Source: Clostridium sp.
GTDB taxonomy: Bacteria; Bacillota; Clostridia; Clostridiales; Clostridiaceae
Assembly (NCBI RefSeq): GCF_026168755.1
Contig: NZ_JAPFDR010000004.1
Coordinates: 62,001-126,000 of the forward strand
DNA: 64,000 nucleotides
Direction of reading: 5' to 3'
Part shown: piece by piece, positions 28,291 through 38,266 of the stretch
Layout of the letters: each line of letters begins with the position of its first letter
Position numbering within the stretch: the first letter of the stretch is position 1
Made by a program: the position numbers and the translations under genes
The notes under the pieces: model-generated
The model's input: only the letters and a program-made list of their open reading frames with translations
Database searches by the model: none
What the model was told of the DNA's origin: nothing

Positions 28291-28512
28291 TTGTAACTAC
28301 TCTTAAATTTAATTTTGTGATATTTTTAAAATATATTCTTTTTCTTTAATTAAAATCTATATCTATTCTATATACCTAAACACTATATCCATATTACTTA
28401 GCTTTTTATTAACCCTAACCTTATACTTAAAATTCTTACTTTCTATAAATATTAAAGTCATAACTTCCCATAATAATACCGTTCCTCCTGAATTCAATAA
28501 TGATGTAATTAA

Positions 28513-28965
28513 TTATTTGTTTATTTTATAATTTAACTTTACCAATTCAGATGATGATTCTAAAAATATATCTAAATAAATAATTTCTGAGTGGCAAAAT
28601 TTAATTATATCTGCTTCTGCTATATCTCTCTTATAATAATCATGAGTAAATCTATTTCTAAGTGTTATACATTTAATTAAAAATTCACATAAATAATCAT
28701 CCATTAACCCTTCTGTAGTTGCTGATTTAACTAAGTCAACACCACTTAACCTTGGATTATATCTATCATTTATAACTAAATACGTTTCGCATATATCAAT
28801 TATATATTCAGTAAAATCAGAAAAATATCCTGTCATCCCTCTTGCTATAATTTCATTTTGATCTAAACAATATAACTGAACAGCTTTTCTTATTTTAATT
28901 AAAAATTCATGTGCACTATTAAATTTTTCACTTAAACGTTCTTTTTTATATCTATAATATACCAT
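28513..28965 (-). CDS. HEPN-domain toxin-like protein (HepT-like)
   Basis: A 150-residue helical protein with the HEPN ribonuclease signature R-x4-H: Arg103-NRFT-His108 in TLRNRFTHDYYK. In HepT-type toxins this motif cleaves RNA, and the partner nucleotidyltransferase silences it by adding AMP to a nearby tyrosine; here tyrosines 110 and 111 follow directly. The start overlaps the end of the nucleotidyltransferase gene by 14 bases, so they are translated as a pair. It may act as a toxin-antitoxin or anti-phage abortive unit. The assignment rests on motif and gene pairing. Confidence 0.8.
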   Translation of the reverse strand: MVYYRYKKERLSEKFNSAHEFLIKIRKAVQLYCLDQNEIIARGMTGYFSDFTEYIIDICETYLVINDRYNPRLSGVDLVKSATTEGLMDDYLCEFLIKCITLRNRFTHDYYKRDIAEADIIKFCHSEIIYLDIFLESSSELVKLNYKINK

Positions 28966-29362
28966 ATTTTGATTCCCAATCCTCTCTAACTAACTTAATT
29001 AAGTTTTCATTAACTCGATTAAACTTACTTATATACATTAAAAAATCATAATGTAAATCAATATTAAAGATTAATTTATCTTTATAATCTATATAAATAT
29101 CAGCAAACACTGTATCAAAACTATTAAGTCCAATAAAAGTAAAGTGTATATCATCATAATTAAAGTATTTTTGTAATACTTCCCTATATCTATTCTCTAT
29201 TTCAAATTCAATATTAAAGTCATTTCTCTTTACTAAGGCTAAAATATCAATATCACTTTTTCCTTCAAACCAATATTTAGTATTATAACTTCCAAACAAA
29301 GTTAAAGATATTAAATTTTCATTATTATTTACTAGCTTTAAATTAGATAATAACTTTTCCAT
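28952..29362 (-). CDS. Minimal nucleotidyltransferase (MntA-like) antitoxin
   Basis: A protein of about 136 residues from the ATG at 29362. The Pol-beta nucleotidyltransferase motif is Gly24-Ser25, ten residues, then Ser36-Asp37-Ile-Asp39 (LTLFGSYNT...GKSDIDILAL), matching MntA's GSx10DxD arrangement. An acidic residue in the later strand (TVFADIYIDY) would be the third metal ligand. The longer frame opens at 29374, but that ATG overlaps the GAGGTGG ribosome site. MntA proteins AMPylate the HEPN partner to neutralise it. Confidence 0.8.
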   Translation of the reverse strand: MEKLLSNLKLVNNNENLISLTLFGSYNTKYWFEGKSDIDILALVKRNDFNIEFEIENRYREVLQKYFNYDDIHFTFIGLNSFDTVFADIYIDYKDKLIFNIDLHYDFLMYISKFNRVNENLIKLVREDWESKYGIL

Positions 29363-29423
29363 TTTCCACCTCATAAAATGTTGACTTTAGTTAAGTATAT
29401 CAAAGCTTTCTACCATTTTCAAT

Positions 29424-30704
29424 TTAATACTTTTTTATTAAATCTAAATACTCATCTATTAATAATTCTTGATATGCTGCTCTTTTGTTTATTCTTAATT
29501 CCCTAATCACTTCATCTAACTCACTACAATTAATTTTATTTAATTGACTCATACTCTTTTCTTCAATAATATTATTAGACATAGTATTTATATAACTTTC
29601 CCTAGTATAATTTAAAAACCTAACCTTATCCTTATATCTTTTCTTAAGCTTATATGCAATCATTAAACCTTCCGGGTCAAAATCCCCTGCATAATATATA
29701 TTTTTTAAATTTCTAATTTTATTAAGTACTATGTATGAAGATAAATTTAATTGTCCACTAGTACAAATCAATGAAATATTATCACCCTTCTCCTTTAATA
29801 TCTTATGAAAAACTGCAGGATTTTCAAATATAAAAACTGTATTATTTACAGCCTTTAAATAATCAACTTTCAATAAATTACTTATAGATATTTGTAAAGG
29901 CTCTCTCCATAAATTAAAACTATTAACAGCTGTAACTTCACTATTATCTTTTTCAAAAGCATTTAATCCATAAATAGTTGTATGATTTGATATTTCATCT
30001 TTTAATATCCCAACTTCATAATATGCCTCATTAATTTCATTTATATCTTTAGGCTCATCCTTATTAATAATAAATGATATAGCCTTTATAAATAGTCTTC
30101 CTGTAAATTTATTAATATCAAAAAAATGAGAATCCCTTGTATTTACTGCTGAAAATACTGCTATATTTTCATATTCATTATTTAAATATGGAAGTTTATT
30201 TAGCGAATTAATTGTTAAAATTATTCTTTTATTTAATTCTTCTAATTTATTTATTTCCTTTTCACTTTTATATTTCCTTATAATAATGTTATATCCGTAT
30301 TTTTTCTTATCTAAAATTTCAATAAACCATTGTCTACCAATACCATTATCACAAGATTTTAATATATCTTCATAAAATTTTTCTTCTTGCTCTTTTTCTT
30401 CATCTTTAATTTCTTTATTAGTCTTTAGTTCTTTCCCAACTACTTTAACTAACAACTCTTCAAAGCTATACTCTTTTAATTTTCTATTAAATAATTCTCT
30501 AACTGTAGCAGATTTTATCTTAGCTTTTCCTTCAATTAATGCCTTAGAGTCAAAATTAGATAGTATTCGTCTTTCTTCAGTAGTGGCAGCTTTTAAAGTA
30601 AAGCTGCCTGTAATTTTTCCATACTTTTTATATTTACTATATACTTCTAAAAATATTTTTTTATAAATCTTATTGCTATTTATTAAATCTAATGATTCCT
30701 TCAT
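29424..30704 (-). CDS. jetD: Wadjet type II JetD (TOPRIM-like nuclease, DUF2399/DUF3323)
   Basis: A 426-residue protein, the last gene of the Wadjet operon. The C-terminal part holds the TOPRIM-like DxD in IYYAGDFDPEGLMIAYK (Asp341, Asp343), preceded by an acidic strand. The N-terminal half reads FTLKAATTEERRILSNF. JetD is the nuclease that cuts plasmid DNA after the JetABC SMC complex has extruded a small circle. Family TIGR02679 (DUF3323+DUF2399) is the type II version. The ribosome site AGGAAG precedes the ATG. The gap to jetC is 36 bases. Confidence 0.9.
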   Translation of the reverse strand: MKESLDLINSNKIYKKIFLEVYSKYKKYGKITGSFTLKAATTEERRILSNFDSKALIEGKAKIKSATVRELFNRKLKEYSFEELLVKVVGKELKTNKEIKDEEKEQEEKFYEDILKSCDNGIGRQWFIEILDKKKYGYNIIIRKYKSEKEINKLEELNKRIILTINSLNKLPYLNNEYENIAVFSAVNTRDSHFFDINKFTGRLFIKAISFIINKDEPKDINEINEAYYEVGILKDEISNHTTIYGLNAFEKDNSEVTAVNSFNLWREPLQISISNLLKVDYLKAVNNTVFIFENPAVFHKILKEKGDNISLICTSGQLNLSSYIVLNKIRNLKNIYYAGDFDPEGLMIAYKLKKRYKDKVRFLNYTRESYINTMSNNIIEEKSMSQLNKINCSELDEVIRELRINKRAAYQELLIDEYLDLIKKY

Positions 30705-30740
30705 ATAAATCTTCCTATTTCTTTTATCTACATAAATTTA

Positions 30741-33700
30741 TTATACTTCTATCTTAGTCTCCATAAATTTAACTTTTCCATTCCAGTGATATTTTATAGG
30801 AAGTACTACCTCTTCCCCCTGCCTAATAAGCTCATAAATAGCTAAACTCTTGACACTTTCATAAGTTCCCCAAAGAACTTGTGAATTAAGAACATAATCT
30901 AGCTTTAAGCTTTCAATAAGCTCAAACATATATCCAATATTTTGATCATCAACACCTGCAAAAGCTTCATCTAGTGCTATTATTCTAGGACAATCCTTCT
31001 TGTCTGCACCATTATATCTAGCATTAACAGCTGCAAATAATGGAATATACATTGCCATAGCCTTTTCTCCACCTGATAATCTAAAGAAGGCATTATCTGT
31101 TAATTCTTTTTTAGGTTCTAATGATTTTGAATACCATAATTGAAAATCAAACCACTGTCTATAATCTAAAACATCACTTATTATTCCTTGATAACTTCTT
31201 ATAGTTCCACCTTCTTCAGCAATTCTTTTTTGCTTCTTTAAGCTTTCTTTAAAGTGATTTGCTACCTTCTCTCTTTGTTCATCCCCCATAAAATCTGGTG
31301 TTCCTAATATTTTAGTAAGCTCTCTAATATCTAATTCTTCCTCACTACTTGCCTTTTTAGGTATCCACTTTAAACTTAATTTAAATTTATTTGATGTATT
31401 CATGTCTTCCATTAATTTATTAATTTGATTAACCCATGAAGTTGCCAAGTGTATTTTAGCATTTATTTTAGTGCTTAATGTATTAATTAATGTATCTTCA
31501 AATACTTCTCTTTCTTTATCACTAATTAATAAATTTTGCACTTCTATGGTATCATTTAATTCTTCAACTAAAGAATATATACTAACTACTTTCCTGTTAA
31601 ATCTAACTTTTAGATCTGTTCTTACTGCCTCTGATAATATCTCATTTATCTCTTCGTCTTCACTTTCATCATAATTATCAAAAATATCTCCAGAACTTAA
31701 AGAATAATCACCTAAATCACCTTTAAATTTATTATAAACATCAAATAATTTTGATAATGTATTTTCCTTTTGAGATATATTGAAACTTTCGTAATTTTTC
31801 ATCATATATGTTACTGCTTCTTCTACTGTAAGGTTATCTACTTCTTTTATATATTTTAAGTTTAATTCATTTTCTAAAACTTTAGTATAAACATCTAATA
31901 TATTATTTTCTCTTGTAATTTTCTTTTCAAGAACTGAAAAGTTATTGAATAAGCCTTTTATTTTTTCATCTGCTCTTACAATATTTTCTTTTATATTAGA
32001 AATCTTCTCTGGATATAAATTAATTATATTTGTAACTTCAGCATATTCTTTTTCAAGCTCACCTAAATTTAACTTTAATAAAGTTTCTTTTAATGAATTT
32101 ATAGTATTCATCTTATAATCTATCTTATCTTTTACTATTAATAAATCACCATAAATTGAATCTATATCTTCATTTAATTCCTCTATAATTTCCTTGACTC
32201 TTTTTATATCAGATTTTTTATGTCTTAAATTTGTTACTTTTTCCGATAAATCTCCTATAACCTTGCTATATTCAGTAATATTTTTAATAGCATTATCATA
32301 GCTTTCTTTATTTTTAGGAATTTTTATATATTCAGTAGCTTTGAATACCTTAACTTTTAATTGCTCTAACTCATTTTTTACTTTTAATAACTTTTCCTCT
32401 AATGAATTTAAAGTTTTTTCTAAAACCTCTAATTGATTTTTGGTTTCATTTATAATTTTAATTCCAACTTCAATATCATTTGTTTTAGGGAAATTATCTA
32501 TTTCTTCTTGAAGTTTATTTAACTTTTCTTCTGTAAATAATATTAATTTTTCTGTATTATTTAACTCATCTTCTATAGATTCTTTTTTAATATTTAACTG
32601 TTCTACTTTTAGTTTTCTAAAATTCTCTCTTGATTCTAAACCTATATATTTTAAATCATAACTTTTATAAGAACCACCATTTATTATTCCTATTCCAAAA
32701 CTTAAATCATCTTTAATAAATGTATTATTTTTATTGTTATTATCTATGGATATACTTTTTAATATTTCTTCTACTTGACTTTTATATTTTCCAACAAAAG
32801 TGTTGTTTTCTAATATTAAATCATCTTTAATACTAGATATTTCTTCTGATTTTTCAGCAAATATTATTTTATATTCATGTCCTTTTAAACATTCTAATGA
32901 ATTTTCTTTATACTCTAATGGAATAATAAGACTATTTAATATTCCCATATTAAATAAACTGCCTTCAATATTAATTTTTCTTTCCTCTGATATTCCCTCA
33001 TTAAAGTTTATACATTTATAAAAACTTTCAAATGGTATATTATTATTACTTAAAATCTTTTTACAATTTTCTATATCTTCTGTATCTTCTATTATTTCTT
33101 TAGAATTCTCTATTGCTAAAATTTCGTTATTTATATTATTAATATCTTCTTGTAATAATCTTTTTTTATTTTCTAGTGTAATTTTATTTTCAAAAATATT
33201 ACGTCTAATAGGCTCACTAACTTCTTTAACAATATTTAATATATTGCTACAATTAGATATTTCCTTAATATCATTAATTTCTTTAAATAAATTTACTAAT
33301 TGTTTTTCATCTATATTAAACTCTGTAACTTTTCCTAAATATTCATTAACCTCTTCTATATATTCACTTTTTAAATTTGTTAAATATTCAATTGATTCTT
33401 TTAACTTATTTTCTACAGATTCAGCTTCTCCCTTTTGGAAATCTCTTTGCTCTTCTATTGTATTAAATTCTTTTTTGCAATTATCAAACTGTAAAATTAG
33501 GCTATATGCTTCTCTAACTAACTTATCATACTCATTAATACTACTTCTTATATCTTCAAAAATAAAATTATCATTCTTTAAAATATCCTTAAATCCAAAG
33601 TCTTCTTGAATATAACTTTCTTCTCTAAAATATTCTTCATCATCTAATAACATCTTTATTTCATTTATTATATGACTAACTTCTAAATCTAAATTTTTTA

Positions 33701-34814
33701 TTTCACTATCTCTTTTTATTTTATCATCATTTTTCTTATTATATTTTTCTTGATTTTTATCACGATCATTTACTAATTCTTTTAATTCTTCTTCAGCTTT
33801 ACATAGCTTATCTCTAGCATTAAAGCCTTCACTATTTTTTAAAGCCTCTTCTTTTATTTTTGCTGAATTTAATTTATTTATATATGCCTCAAGTTCACTC
33901 TTATTATTTTCAATATATTTTAATATTTCTTCTTTTTTTAACTTTAAATTTTCTAAATCTATATTTAAATTTTTAACTTGATTTTTTTTACTATAATAAT
34001 TTCTACTTTTATTATATAACTCACTTAAATTATATCTATTAAAAGAATCTCTTATTTTTATTGCCGATTCTTTACTCTTTTTTAATTCTTCAAGCTTATT
34101 ATTAAGACTATCCATATTATCCATAGCCTCAGACATAGTTCTTAAATCATATTCTGATAATAAACTTAATGAACTTTTTAATATTTCATATATTACTGTT
34201 GGTTTAAAATCTTTAGATAATTTAGGACTTCTTACTTGTATTAATAAATTTAATAAATCTTTATAACTATCTATATCTGAATATCCAAATAAATGCTCAT
34301 TAACCTTTTCCATATATTCTTTAGGACTTGTTGTATATATATTTCCTTCACCTAAAGCATTCTTAAACTCTTTATCTGTTAAAGCAAACTTCTTTCCTTC
34401 TCTTTTTTTATAAAGTTTAAGCTCTTTATTAATCCTTCTTCCATCTTTTAATATGAAGTGCCAACAATCTAATTTTTTCCCTCTTCTAGCTCTAAAGCCT
34501 ATTCCAATAGTTAAGTATGTATTTGAAGATGGTTTTACAAATTCCATATAAAGATATGCTATCTTATCATTTTCTTCTTCATTTAATAGTAAATAATTTT
34601 CTATTTTTCTAGCACTTGATCCAAATGGATCTAATCTACTTGGTCTTTTATCTCCATCTAATAATAGTGGAATAAAACTTTGAGTAGTTACTGATTTACC
34701 ACTACCATTAGTTCCTCTAAAAATAATTTTCCCATTTGATAACTCAAATTCTTCTTCATCGTAATACCAAAAATCAAATAACCCAAACTTATTTGCAATC
34801 CATCTATCACTCAT
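30741..34814 (-). CDS. jetC: Wadjet type II JetC (SMC-like ATPase)
   Basis: A protein of about 1357 residues of family TIGR02680. The N-terminal ATPase half has Walker A FRGTNGSGKSVTTQSFIP. Two long coiled-coil regions follow with a hinge-like globular part between them (around 600-760). Near the C-terminus come the ABC signature FFRLSGGEKAMAMYIPLF and Walker B IIALDEAFAGVDDQN. JetC is the MukB-like motor that extrudes DNA loops in the JetABC complex. The longest frame starts at 34850, but MSDRWIANKFGL at 34814 follows a GGGGAGG site by six bases and fits the family. It overlaps jetB by eight bases. Confidence 0.93.
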   Translation of the reverse strand: MSDRWIANKFGLFDFWYYDEEEFELSNGKIIFRGTNGSGKSVTTQSFIPLLLDGDKRPSRLDPFGSSARKIENYLLLNEEENDKIAYLYMEFVKPSSNTYLTIGIGFRARRGKKLDCWHFILKDGRRINKELKLYKKREGKKFALTDKEFKNALGEGNIYTTSPKEYMEKVNEHLFGYSDIDSYKDLLNLLIQVRSPKLSKDFKPTVIYEILKSSLSLLSEYDLRTMSEAMDNMDSLNNKLEELKKSKESAIKIRDSFNRYNLSELYNKSRNYYSKKNQVKNLNIDLENLKLKKEEILKYIENNKSELEAYINKLNSAKIKEEALKNSEGFNARDKLCKAEEELKELVNDRDKNQEKYNKKNDDKIKRDSEIKNLDLEVSHIINEIKMLLDDEEYFREESYIQEDFGFKDILKNDNFIFEDIRSSINEYDKLVREAYSLILQFDNCKKEFNTIEEQRDFQKGEAESVENKLKESIEYLTNLKSEYIEEVNEYLGKVTEFNIDEKQLVNLFKEINDIKEISNCSNILNIVKEVSEPIRRNIFENKITLENKKRLLQEDINNINNEILAIENSKEIIEDTEDIENCKKILSNNNIPFESFYKCINFNEGISEERKINIEGSLFNMGILNSLIIPLEYKENSLECLKGHEYKIIFAEKSEEISSIKDDLILENNTFVGKYKSQVEEILKSISIDNNNKNNTFIKDDLSFGIGIINGGSYKSYDLKYIGLESRENFRKLKVEQLNIKKESIEDELNNTEKLILFTEEKLNKLQEEIDNFPKTNDIEVGIKIINETKNQLEVLEKTLNSLEEKLLKVKNELEQLKVKVFKATEYIKIPKNKESYDNAIKNITEYSKVIGDLSEKVTNLRHKKSDIKRVKEIIEELNEDIDSIYGDLLIVKDKIDYKMNTINSLKETLLKLNLGELEKEYAEVTNIINLYPEKISNIKENIVRADEKIKGLFNNFSVLEKKITRENNILDVYTKVLENELNLKYIKEVDNLTVEEAVTYMMKNYESFNISQKENTLSKLFDVYNKFKGDLGDYSLSSGDIFDNYDESEDEEINEILSEAVRTDLKVRFNRKVVSIYSLVEELNDTIEVQNLLISDKEREVFEDTLINTLSTKINAKIHLATSWVNQINKLMEDMNTSNKFKLSLKWIPKKASSEEELDIRELTKILGTPDFMGDEQREKVANHFKESLKKQKRIAEEGGTIRSYQGIISDVLDYRQWFDFQLWYSKSLEPKKELTDNAFFRLSGGEKAMAMYIPLFAAVNARYNGADKKDCPRIIALDEAFAGVDDQNIGYMFELIESLKLDYVLNSQVLWGTYESVKSLAIYELIRQGEEVVLPIKYHWNGKVKFMETKIEV

Positions 34815-35940
34815 CTTTAGCCTCCCCTTTATAATCCTCTGGATATTCACCTAAAACTTTCCCAATAATAGGCATAAGTATAGTAAAATCATTTTCTTCT
34901 CTTATCATAGAAAACTCTCTCATAAAGCTTCTTATTATGTTTATAAAAACTTGTTCACTTGCATCTCTTAATGCCTTTGTAAATCCATGACCATGAGTTT
35001 TTCTTACTTCAATAATAAATTCATCAAACTCCGAATTTTTCATAACAACAATATCATTGTCTTCCTTTTTAAAATCTCCTGATTTTATTCTGCTTCTTAC
35101 TTCTTTATTAATAAATAAAACTACTGCACTTTCACCTTTTTTATTTGGAAAAATATCTTTAATTTCATTTGAATTTTCTAAAACTGCTAATGTCCCATTT
35201 TTATGAACATGAATATCCCAGCCTAAATTTTCTTCAAAAGCACTTCTAATAAAACTTCTCTTACTTTTAATATAATCATAATCTCCATTATCATTTTCAT
35301 CATTATATACAATAGGTGATAAAAGTAATCTTCTAAAAACTCTATTTTTTCTAACTGTTCCTAAATCCCTACTTATTCCTGAAAACTCATCACTTAATAA
35401 ATCTTCATAGCTTTGACTATCTTCTATATCTTTATTAAACCTTCTTACTATATATCTTGATAATCCTGTACTTTCGTATAAAATATCTCCAGTTTCACTT
35501 TTTGAAAATTCTTCTTCACTGCCATCATTCTTTTTAATTATTCCAATATCTATAGCGAATTTCATAACCTTTATTAAACTTTTCCTATTTTTAAATATAG
35601 TCCATTCAATCTTTTCATCTGGATAATTATGTTCTATATATTCTGTAATACTAGATAAAATAAATTGCTCTTCCTTATTTTTATCCTCTAAAAATGTAAT
35701 TAATAAAATAAAAAATATATATTCCTTAATTTCTGTAAATTCACTTATCCCCATCCATTCTTCTGGAACTCCTGGAATCTTTTCAAGTTTTATAAAATCA
35801 TCTTTTATAATTATGTCATAAGCAAGATTATCATAAATAAAATTTTTATATTTATCTATATTATCTTTAACATCATAATATAGTTCTTTATCTCTCTCTT
35901 TTAATATTAAATAGTTTTCTAATAAATCAACAAAATTCAT
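34807..35940 (-). CDS. jetB: Wadjet type II JetB (DUF2398, kleisin partner)
   Basis: A 377-residue protein of the TIGR02678/DUF2398 family, the MukE-like subunit of the Wadjet condensin. Conserved pieces include LLENYLILKERDKELYYDV at the start and a long basic and acidic winged-helix-like region. It has no catalytic motif. The gene lies three bases after jetA and overlaps jetC by eight, giving coupled translation in the order A-B-C. A GAGG site lies eight bases before the ATG. Confidence 0.88.
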   Translation of the reverse strand: MNFVDLLENYLILKERDKELYYDVKDNIDKYKNFIYDNLAYDIIIKDDFIKLEKIPGVPEEWMGISEFTEIKEYIFFILLITFLEDKNKEEQFILSSITEYIEHNYPDEKIEWTIFKNRKSLIKVMKFAIDIGIIKKNDGSEEEFSKSETGDILYESTGLSRYIVRRFNKDIEDSQSYEDLLSDEFSGISRDLGTVRKNRVFRRLLLSPIVYNDENDNGDYDYIKSKRSFIRSAFEENLGWDIHVHKNGTLAVLENSNEIKDIFPNKKGESAVVLFINKEVRSRIKSGDFKKEDNDIVVMKNSEFDEFIIEVRKTHGHGFTKALRDASEQVFINIIRSFMREFSMIREENDFTILMPIIGKVLGEYPEDYKGEAKDE

Positions 35941-35943
35941 TCT

Positions 35944-37443
35944 TTAAACCTCTTCTTTAAAAATAATCTCATAAGCTGGCATAATAAATGCTCCATCTTC
36001 GCACTTTAGAGTTATTTTTTCTGTTTCATGCTTATTTACTACCTTGTAGTATCTTCCATATTCATTCCTTACCCATTCTTGATCTTTTTTGTTTAAGCTA
36101 TAAGATAACCAAGTTAAAAATATTCTTCTTTCTTCTGCTGTAATATTATTCAGTTCTTTAAATGCTAATCTATTATTTACAATATTACTTTCAATAATTT
36201 CTTTTTCTCTTTGTCGCATTTCTAATATTTTCTTAGCCATAACTTTTTTAGCTTCTGTTTTTTCCTTAACTGAATTTCTATTAGCTGTTTTTGCTCTATA
36301 TCTATTACTTGGTTGTACTATTATTGTTGTAGCTTTTTCTTCATATATTCCACTATTAATATTTTCTGTTTCTCTTTCAATATCACAACCTATATGTTTT
36401 GAGGACATTACTCCAAAAACTACTGATGATAATTTATGTGCTTCATTAATATCTACACATTTATTAAACATCTCAATTAAACTTTTATATTCTCCCTTCC
36501 TACTTCCCCCTGAAGTTTGCATTTCTACTATTTGCAAAGCATATCTTGTTATTTTTCTAATAATTTCACTAGTACTTTCTAAAAGATTATCAGCCATGGA
36601 AATATTGCCTAAATTTCCAATAAACCATTCTCTCATGCTTAAGTATCTTCCATAATGTAATTCATAGCTTTCTTTTTCATCATAATCCATATCTAAAGCA
36701 ATATTTTCTTTTTTATACTTTATAATATTTTGAACAATCCACCTAATTTTAGCTTCTTCATCATTAATATGTCTTAATAAATACTTTATGTTAGGTACAT
36801 TTATTTGTAATCCCTTAATAAACTCTCTTAAATATTTTATAAAGCTTTCTTTAAATATTAAGAACTCATTAGTTTTTAGTAATTCCTCTGTTTTAGGGGA
36901 ATAAAATTTGCTAATATAATCTTGATAGTTTTCATTTAAATGCTTAAAATCTCTATTTAACATTTCCCACCATGAATATATTTTACTACTATCAAATTCT
37001 TCAAGATCCTTTATTTGCTCTAATGTTTCTTTAAATCTTTCAATTAGTGAAATTTCTAATGATCCCCTAGATGTTTCTTTGATATTTTCAATTTTTATTA
37101 AAGTTCTTTCTAATTCAATAGTTGTTGTAGATAATTGATATGTAAATTTCCTATTTTTAAATTCCTCTAAAGTCCTAGTTCTTGCTGTATCCTGCACAGC
37201 AATAAAGTTACCCCAAGTTTCTAGAGCATCTAAATCTTGTTTTAAATCATCTAATGTATATTCCTCAAATCCATTAATTTTTTTAATATCCTCAAAAATT
37301 TCTTCTTTGTACAGTGAATACTTCATTTTCTCATATTTTTTATATGCAATTCTTATTATTGCTCTATATCTAAATGTGTTTCCCGTACATAAATATGATG
37401 CTTCTGTAATTTTCTTAGTTGTTTTCGAAGTAATATTTAACAT
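35944..37443 (-). CDS. jetA: Wadjet type II JetA (DUF2397, kleisin-like)
   Basis: A 499-residue protein of the TIGR02677/DUF2397 family. The conserved N-terminus includes NTFRYRAIIRIAYKKYEK, LDALETWGNF and QDTARTRTLEEFKNRKF. JetA is the kleisin-like subunit that bridges the JetC dimer. First gene of jetABCD. No ribosome site lies at normal spacing before the ATG; instead a TATAAT ends eight bases before it, so leaderless translation is possible. In-frame TAA codons just upstream rule out a longer protein. Confidence 0.9.
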   Translation of the reverse strand: MLNITSKTTKKITEASYLCTGNTFRYRAIIRIAYKKYEKMKYSLYKEEIFEDIKKINGFEEYTLDDLKQDLDALETWGNFIAVQDTARTRTLEEFKNRKFTYQLSTTTIELERTLIKIENIKETSRGSLEISLIERFKETLEQIKDLEEFDSSKIYSWWEMLNRDFKHLNENYQDYISKFYSPKTEELLKTNEFLIFKESFIKYLREFIKGLQINVPNIKYLLRHINDEEAKIRWIVQNIIKYKKENIALDMDYDEKESYELHYGRYLSMREWFIGNLGNISMADNLLESTSEIIRKITRYALQIVEMQTSGGSRKGEYKSLIEMFNKCVDINEAHKLSSVVFGVMSSKHIGCDIERETENINSGIYEEKATTIIVQPSNRYRAKTANRNSVKEKTEAKKVMAKKILEMRQREKEIIESNIVNNRLAFKELNNITAEERRIFLTWLSYSLNKKDQEWVRNEYGRYYKVVNKHETEKITLKCEDGAFIMPAYEIIFKEEV

Positions 37444-37451
37444 GCTTATAT

Positions 37452-37457
37452 ATTATA
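37452..37457 (-). promoter_or_regulatory. Candidate -10 box for jetABCD (leaderless start)
   Basis: On the minus strand TATAAT lies only eight bases before the jetA ATG. A TTAACA 19 bases further upstream could be the -35 element. A purine block (AAGGAAGG) sits too far upstream to act as the ribosome site. The mRNA would begin at or next to the ATG. Confidence 0.4.
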
Positions 37458-37588
37458 ACCCTTACCTTCCTTAATTTGTTAAATCTATTAATATTATTCT
37501 ACTATAGATAACAATTTTATTCGAATAATTATTCACAAAAACTAAAACTTCTTTTAAAATATAAATAAAAATACATAGGAGAGATTAT

Positions 37589-38134
37589 ATGAATAACCTA
37601 AAAATACGTAATGCAAAAATAAATGACATAGAAAAAATATTAGAAATTGAACATGCTTCCTTTGATAAAAATATTTGTGAAGATAGACAAGTATTTATTG
37701 ATAGAATTGAAAGCTTTAATGATGGTTTCTTAGTTGGCGAATATGAAAATGAGATAATTGGATATATTTGTTCTGAAATATGGCCATATAATGAAAATCT
37801 TAAAGAAAGTGATTTTTTATTAAATCATTCTATTAAAGAAAGTCATAAAACTAACGGTAATGAATTATATATATCATCTTTCGCTATTTCACCTAAAGCA
37901 AGAAAATATGGAATAGGTAAAATACTATTTAATTACTTAATTGATAATGTAGATAAATTAGTTAAAGAACCTAAATCTCTTTTATTAGTAGTAGCTGAAA
38001 ATTGGACATCCGCTAGAAATATATATATCAAGAATGGATTTCTTGAAGTTTGTACATTAAAAGATTTTTTTGATTACGGTGATATTGAACCATTTAAAGC
38101 TGATGGTATAGTGATGAGAAAGTTGTTATTATAA
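37589..38134 (+). CDS. GNAT-family N-acetyltransferase (RimI-like)
   Basis: A 181-residue acetyltransferase. The start KIRNAKINDIEKILEIEHAS, the substrate strand GFLVGEYENEIIGYI, the acetyl-CoA loop ISPKARKYGIGKILFNYL (a variant of the Q/RxxGxG/A motif) and the C-terminal AENWTSARNIYIKNGF are typical. It transfers an acetyl group to an amine on an unknown protein or small molecule. It diverges from jetA with a 145-base gap, has AGGAGA before its ATG, and appears to be a single gene. Confidence 0.88.
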   Translation: MNNLKIRNAKINDIEKILEIEHASFDKNICEDRQVFIDRIESFNDGFLVGEYENEIIGYICSEIWPYNENLKESDFLLNHSIKESHKTNGNELYISSFAISPKARKYGIGKILFNYLIDNVDKLVKEPKSLLLVVAENWTSARNIYIKNGFLEVCTLKDFFDYGDIEPFKADGIVMRKLLL

Positions 38135-38215
38135 CTCATATGCCATTAAACTTTGCTATATTTGATAGTAATACTGCTTATGAAGTAATATCAAATTTCT
38201 CTAATATTAAAAAAT

Positions 38216-38266
38216 ATCCTATTTGGCAGCCATTAATTAGATATAGTAATGGCTGCCAAATAGGAT
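38216..38266 (-). terminator. 20-base-pair perfect hairpin, terminator of the Uma2 gene
   Basis: ATCCTATTTGGCAGCCATTA (38216-38235) pairs perfectly with 38247-38266 around an 11-base loop. On the minus strand the hairpin is followed by TTTTTT, so it ends the Uma2 transcript. A 42-codon frame from ATG 38140 runs through it but has no ribosome site. Confidence 0.8.
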
